NCBI GenBank assembly: GCA_036381515.1 | Contig: DASVCR010000054.1 | Span: 1 to 64,000, forward strand | Reading direction: 5' to 3' | DNA: 64,000 nt | From: ZC4RG20 sp036381515 | GTDB lineage: Bacteria; Pseudomonadota; Gammaproteobacteria; Steroidobacterales; Rariloculaceae | Shown: piece after piece, positions 61,561 through 64,000 of the stretch | How positions within the stretch are numbered: position 1 is the first letter of the stretch | Layout: each line of letters begins with the position of its first letter | Notes under the pieces: generated by a model | What the model was told of the DNA's origin: nothing | Seen by the model: only the letters and a program-made list of their open reading frames with translations | Database searches by the model: none | Translations under genes and position numbers: made by a program

Positions 61561-61630
61561 TTTTTGCTTTTCAACTCTGCTTTCTCAACTCTGCTCTTCT
61601 TCATTGCCTTTCGTCACTGCCTTTCATCAT
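61561..61630 (+). promoter_or_regulatory. Pyrimidine-rich leader of the GlcG/HbpS-like gene
   Basis: About 70 bases of almost only C and T with a few A (TTTTGCTTTTCAACTCTGC, TCTTCTTCATTGCC, CTTTCATCATC), including the direct repeat TCAACTCTGCT. It is strikingly AT-rich and unstructured for this genome and is followed by GGGAGG ahead of the ATG at 61655. Confidence 0.55.
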
Positions 61631-61654
61631 CAAAATTTGTGGGAGGGACTAGTG

Positions 61655-62431
61655 ATGTCGGCAACAATAAACAAATCACTGCTCGCGGCCGCGGTTTGCT
61701 CGCTCTGCGGGACGCCCGCCTTCGCACAAAACGGGGCGGATTGCTCGACCTTGCCCGACCACGGGACGCTGAAGTCCGCGCTCGATGCCGCGGTAGCGGC
61801 CGAGTCGAGCGGCCTCGACCTCGATATGTGGGCGACGCTCGTGAACCGGGACGGCGTCGTGTGCGCGGTCGCGTTCTCCGGCTCGAACAGGGGCGCGCAG
61901 TGGCCCGGCAGCCGCGTGATCTCGGCTCAGAAGGCGAATACGGCCAACGCGTTCAGCCTGAACGGCCTCGCGTTGTCGACGGCGAACCTCTACTCCGCCG
62001 TGCAGCCCGGCGGGAGCCTGTACGGGCTGCAGCACAGCAACCCGGTCGACACCGCTGCGGCTTACCAGGGTCCGCCGACCGACTTCGGCCAGCCCAACGA
62101 TCCGCTCGTCGGTCACGCGGTCGGCGGCGTGAACGTCTTCGGCGGCGGCCTCGGGCTCTACGACGGTTCGGGGATCGTCGGCGGTGTCGGCCTGAGCGGT
62201 GACACGTCGTGCGCCGACCACATGATCGCGTGGCGCGTGCGTGCCAATCTGGGCCTCGACGTGTTCGGCGGAGTCGTGCAGGGCGTCAGCGGCGATCCGG
62301 AGCGGCCGGACAACATCGTCTATGACGTCGAGCCGAACCCCGACGGCGGGACCGGTGTCAGCGTCAGCGGCTTCGGGCATCCCGAATGTCTGAACACGGG
62401 AGATGAAACGACTCTGCCGGCCGTGCAATAG
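61655..62431 (+). CDS. Exported GlcG/HbpS-family heme-binding-like protein
   Basis: A 258-residue exported protein: leader NKSLLAAAVCSLCGTPAFAQ, then the DUF336/HbpS pattern LKSALDAAVAAESSGLDLDMWATLVNRDGVVCAVAFSG, QKANTANAFSLNGLALSTANLYSAVQPGGSLYGLQHSNPV, FGGGLGLYDGSGIVGGVGLSGDTSCADHMIAW. HbpS relatives bind or degrade heme or sense oxidants; direct ligand residues are not certain here. Four or more cysteines in the mature protein could form disulfides, needing DsbA/DsbB. Inserted between dapD and glnD on the opposite strand. ATG at 61655 has GGGAGG; GTG three bases earlier is an alternative. Confidence 0.85.
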   Translation: MSATINKSLLAAAVCSLCGTPAFAQNGADCSTLPDHGTLKSALDAAVAAESSGLDLDMWATLVNRDGVVCAVAFSGSNRGAQWPGSRVISAQKANTANAFSLNGLALSTANLYSAVQPGGSLYGLQHSNPVDTAAAYQGPPTDFGQPNDPLVGHAVGGVNVFGGGLGLYDGSGIVGGVGLSGDTSCADHMIAWRVRANLGLDVFGGVVQGVSGDPERPDNIVYDVEPNPDGGTGVSVSGFGHPECLNTGDETTLPAVQ

Positions 62432-62447
62432 GCACAATCGGGGCGGA

Positions 62448-64000
62448 TCAGGTCCGTTCCTGCTCGGAGAGCGCCTGCTTCAGCCGCTCCTCGAGCCGCT
62501 TCGACCGCTCGTCGTCGAGCAGTCGGCCGTCCTCGCCGGTGACGAAGAACACGTCCTCGGCGCGCTCGCCGATCGTCGCGATCTTCGCGTTCTGCAGCGC
62601 GACGTCCTCCTGCTCGAAGACGCGCGCGACCTGCAGCAGCAGACCGGGCCGGTCGCCGGCGACGAGCTCGACCACGGTGCGCTCGTTGATCGGGTCCTGA
62701 GTGATCGCGACCTGCACGGGCGTCGAGAACATCCGCACCTGACGCGGCGCGCGGCGGCTCACCTTGAGCGGCGGGGTATCGGGGCTCGACAGGATCTTGA
62801 GGAGCCGGTGGCGGATCTCCGCGAGCCGCCGCTGACCCGCGATCGGGCTGCCGTCGCTCTCGAGCACGCGGTAGGTATCCAGGTTCTGCGCCTCGGTCAT
62901 CGGCACGATCCGCGCGTCGACGATCGTGAGCCCGAGCTCGTCGAGCACGGCCGTCGACCGCATGAACGAGTGGAGCTCCTTCGGCGCATACACCATGACC
63001 GCGGTCGGCCCCTCCGTGTCGACCCGCTCCACGTCGACGAGGATCGATGTCGGCGTGGCGGCCTCGGTCAGCACGCGCGTGTGCCACGCGATCTCCTCCG
63101 GCCGGTGCCGCAGGAAGTACTCCTCCGTGAAGCTCGCCCAGATGTGCTGCCAGCGCGCGGGCTCGAGCCCCTGCTCGTGCAGCAGATGCTCGGCGCGCGC
63201 CTGCGTCTCGAGGATCAGCTCCTCCTTGTCGATCGGGTTCGAGAACCCGCGGCGCAGCGCGCGCTTCGTGAGCTGGTAGAGCTCCCAGAACAGCGTGTCC
63301 TTCCACGAGTTCCAGATCTTCGGGTTCGTGCCGCGCACGTCGGCGACTGTCAGCACGTACAGATAATCGAGATGCGTCTCGTCGCCGACCGCGCGCGCGA
63401 ACTCGTCGATCACGCGGAGATCGTGCAGGTCCTTCTTCTGCGCGGTCAGCGACAGGAGCAGGTGATTGCGGACGAGCCACGCGACGAGCCGCGCGTCGTA
63501 GCGGCTCATGCCGTGCTCGAGGCAGAAGGCCTCGGCGTCGACCGCGCCGAGCTCCGAATGATCGCCGCCGCGGCCCTTCGCGATGTCGTGGAAGAGACCG
63601 GCGAGGTATGCGATCTCGGGTTTCTCGAGCTGCTGCATCACGGCGCTGCAGTTCGGGAACTCGTGATTAAAGCGCTCGAGCGCGAACCGCCGCAGGTTCT
63701 CCACGACGAACAGCGTGTGCGCGTCGACCGTGTACGCGTGGAAGAGGTCGTACTGCATGCGGCCGACGACGCGGCCGAACGCCGGAATGTAGAGGCCGAG
63801 GACGCCGTACGTGTTCATCCGCTTCAGCGTACGGGTCACGCCCTGCGGCGCGCGCAGGATGTCGAGGAACAGCCGATGGTGCCGCGGGTTCTGCCGGAAT
63901 TCCTCGTCGATCAGCCACAGGTGCTGCTTGATCAGCGCGATCGTCCGCGCGCTGATGCCGCGGAGCTCGAGGTTCCGCTCGAGCAGCAGGAAGATCTCGA
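62448..64000 (-). CDS. glnD: Bifunctional uridylyltransferase/uridylyl-removing enzyme GlnD, 3' part
   Basis: Sensor of glutamine that adds or removes UMP on PII proteins. Only the last ~517 residues are in the window; the nucleotidyltransferase domain lies beyond the edge. Visible: LFLDILRAPQGVTRTLKRMNTYGVLGLYIPAFGRVVGRMQYDLFHAYTVDAHT, the HD domain (AYLAGLFHDIAKGRGGDHSELG), RVIDEFARAVGDETHLDYLYVLTVADVRGTNPKIWNSWKDTL and two ACT domains (about the last 200 residues: VMVYAPKELHSFMRSTAVLDELGLTIVDARI and VVELVAGDRPGLLLQVARVF). The open frame continues to base 64000. Neighbouring dapD agrees with the usual glnD-dapD order. Confidence 0.96.
   Translation of the reverse strand, partial: EIFLLLERNLELRGISARTIALIKQHLWLIDEEFRQNPRHHRLFLDILRAPQGVTRTLKRMNTYGVLGLYIPAFGRVVGRMQYDLFHAYTVDAHTLFVVENLRRFALERFNHEFPNCSAVMQQLEKPEIAYLAGLFHDIAKGRGGDHSELGAVDAEAFCLEHGMSRYDARLVAWLVRNHLLLSLTAQKKDLHDLRVIDEFARAVGDETHLDYLYVLTVADVRGTNPKIWNSWKDTLFWELYQLTKRALRRGFSNPIDKEELILETQARAEHLLHEQGLEPARWQHIWASFTEEYFLRHRPEEIAWHTRVLTEAATPTSILVDVERVDTEGPTAVMVYAPKELHSFMRSTAVLDELGLTIVDARIVPMTEAQNLDTYRVLESDGSPIAGQRRLAEIRHRLLKILSSPDTPPLKVSRRAPRQVRMFSTPVQVAITQDPINERTVVELVAGDRPGLLLQVARVFEQEDVALQNAKIATIGERAEDVFFVTGEDGRLLDDERSKRLEERLKQALSEQERT

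Overview
The window is a stretch of a high-GC bacterial chromosome that reads most like a gammaproteobacterium, perhaps of the Steroidobacter/Nevskia-like groups. The evidence is gene content and order, not a phylogenetic search: phoB-phoR-phoU with pstSCAB, glnD near dapD, dapE, tsaB, dusA, a GTP-dependent PEP carboxykinase, dsbB, and a linked DUF1592/DUF1552/ankyrin cluster. Codons end almost always in G or C, except in a few blocks that look imported or decaying. No rRNA, tRNA, CRISPR array, prophage or plasmid backbone was recognised.

Layout. 1-8 kb: a GGDEF-EAL protein (cut by the window edge), an outer-membrane-like protein, an N-formylglutamate amidohydrolase/YbdK/DusA run, a methyltransferase and a class III cyclase-FHA fusion. 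8.3-13 kb: pckG, a DinG-type helicase and tsaB. 13-24 kb: a phosphate block, phoB-phoR-phoU-dsbB, then a REP-associated tyrosine transposase (RAYT) between two copies of its probable palindrome, then dapE and pstS-pstC-pstA-pstB. Palindrome copies also follow the cyclase gene and tsaB, and a second, partly similar family of 27-29 bp repeats fills most of the tsaB-phoB gap. 24-33 kb: catabolic and envelope genes (BASS transporter, a two-gene oxidative pentose module, a DUF6152 pair, SRPBCC, metallo-beta-lactamase-fold and serine hydrolases). 32.6-35.7 kb: a GST/SDR/LysR/HxlR block with a less GC-biased look, probably acquired. 36-44.8 kb: an amidohydrolase/MarR/FadB divergon with a perfect palindromic operator candidate, pobA with a divergent AraC regulator across an 11-copy heptanucleotide repeat, and secreted NTF2-like and VOC proteins.

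45-47.9 kb is a gene graveyard: remnants of a BRCT protein, a nuclease-like protein, a TetR regulator, an alpha/beta hydrolase, an ADOP-type permease and a GNAT acetyltransferase, with frameshifts, stops and deletions. 48-53.4 kb is an exported three-gene cluster (cytochrome-like DUF1592 protein, Tat-exported DUF1552 protein, periplasmic ankyrin protein). 53.4-64 kb: a nitroreductase/DMT exporter/MarR module, a truncated glycosyltransferase, an HpaB-type hydroxylase, a large hairpin, a permease remnant, an EamA transporter, dapD, an exported GlcG/HbpS-like protein, and the 3' part of glnD.

How it works together: PhoBR with PhoU should control pstSCAB, and a Pho-box-like site lies ahead of pstS. 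PobA, the HpaB-type enzyme, the FadB-type protein and the amidohydrolase point to use of aromatic and acyl-CoA substrates, each with its own local regulator. The strongest candidate for an undescribed element system is the RAYT with its flanking palindromes and the related-looking repeat arrays beside phoB.
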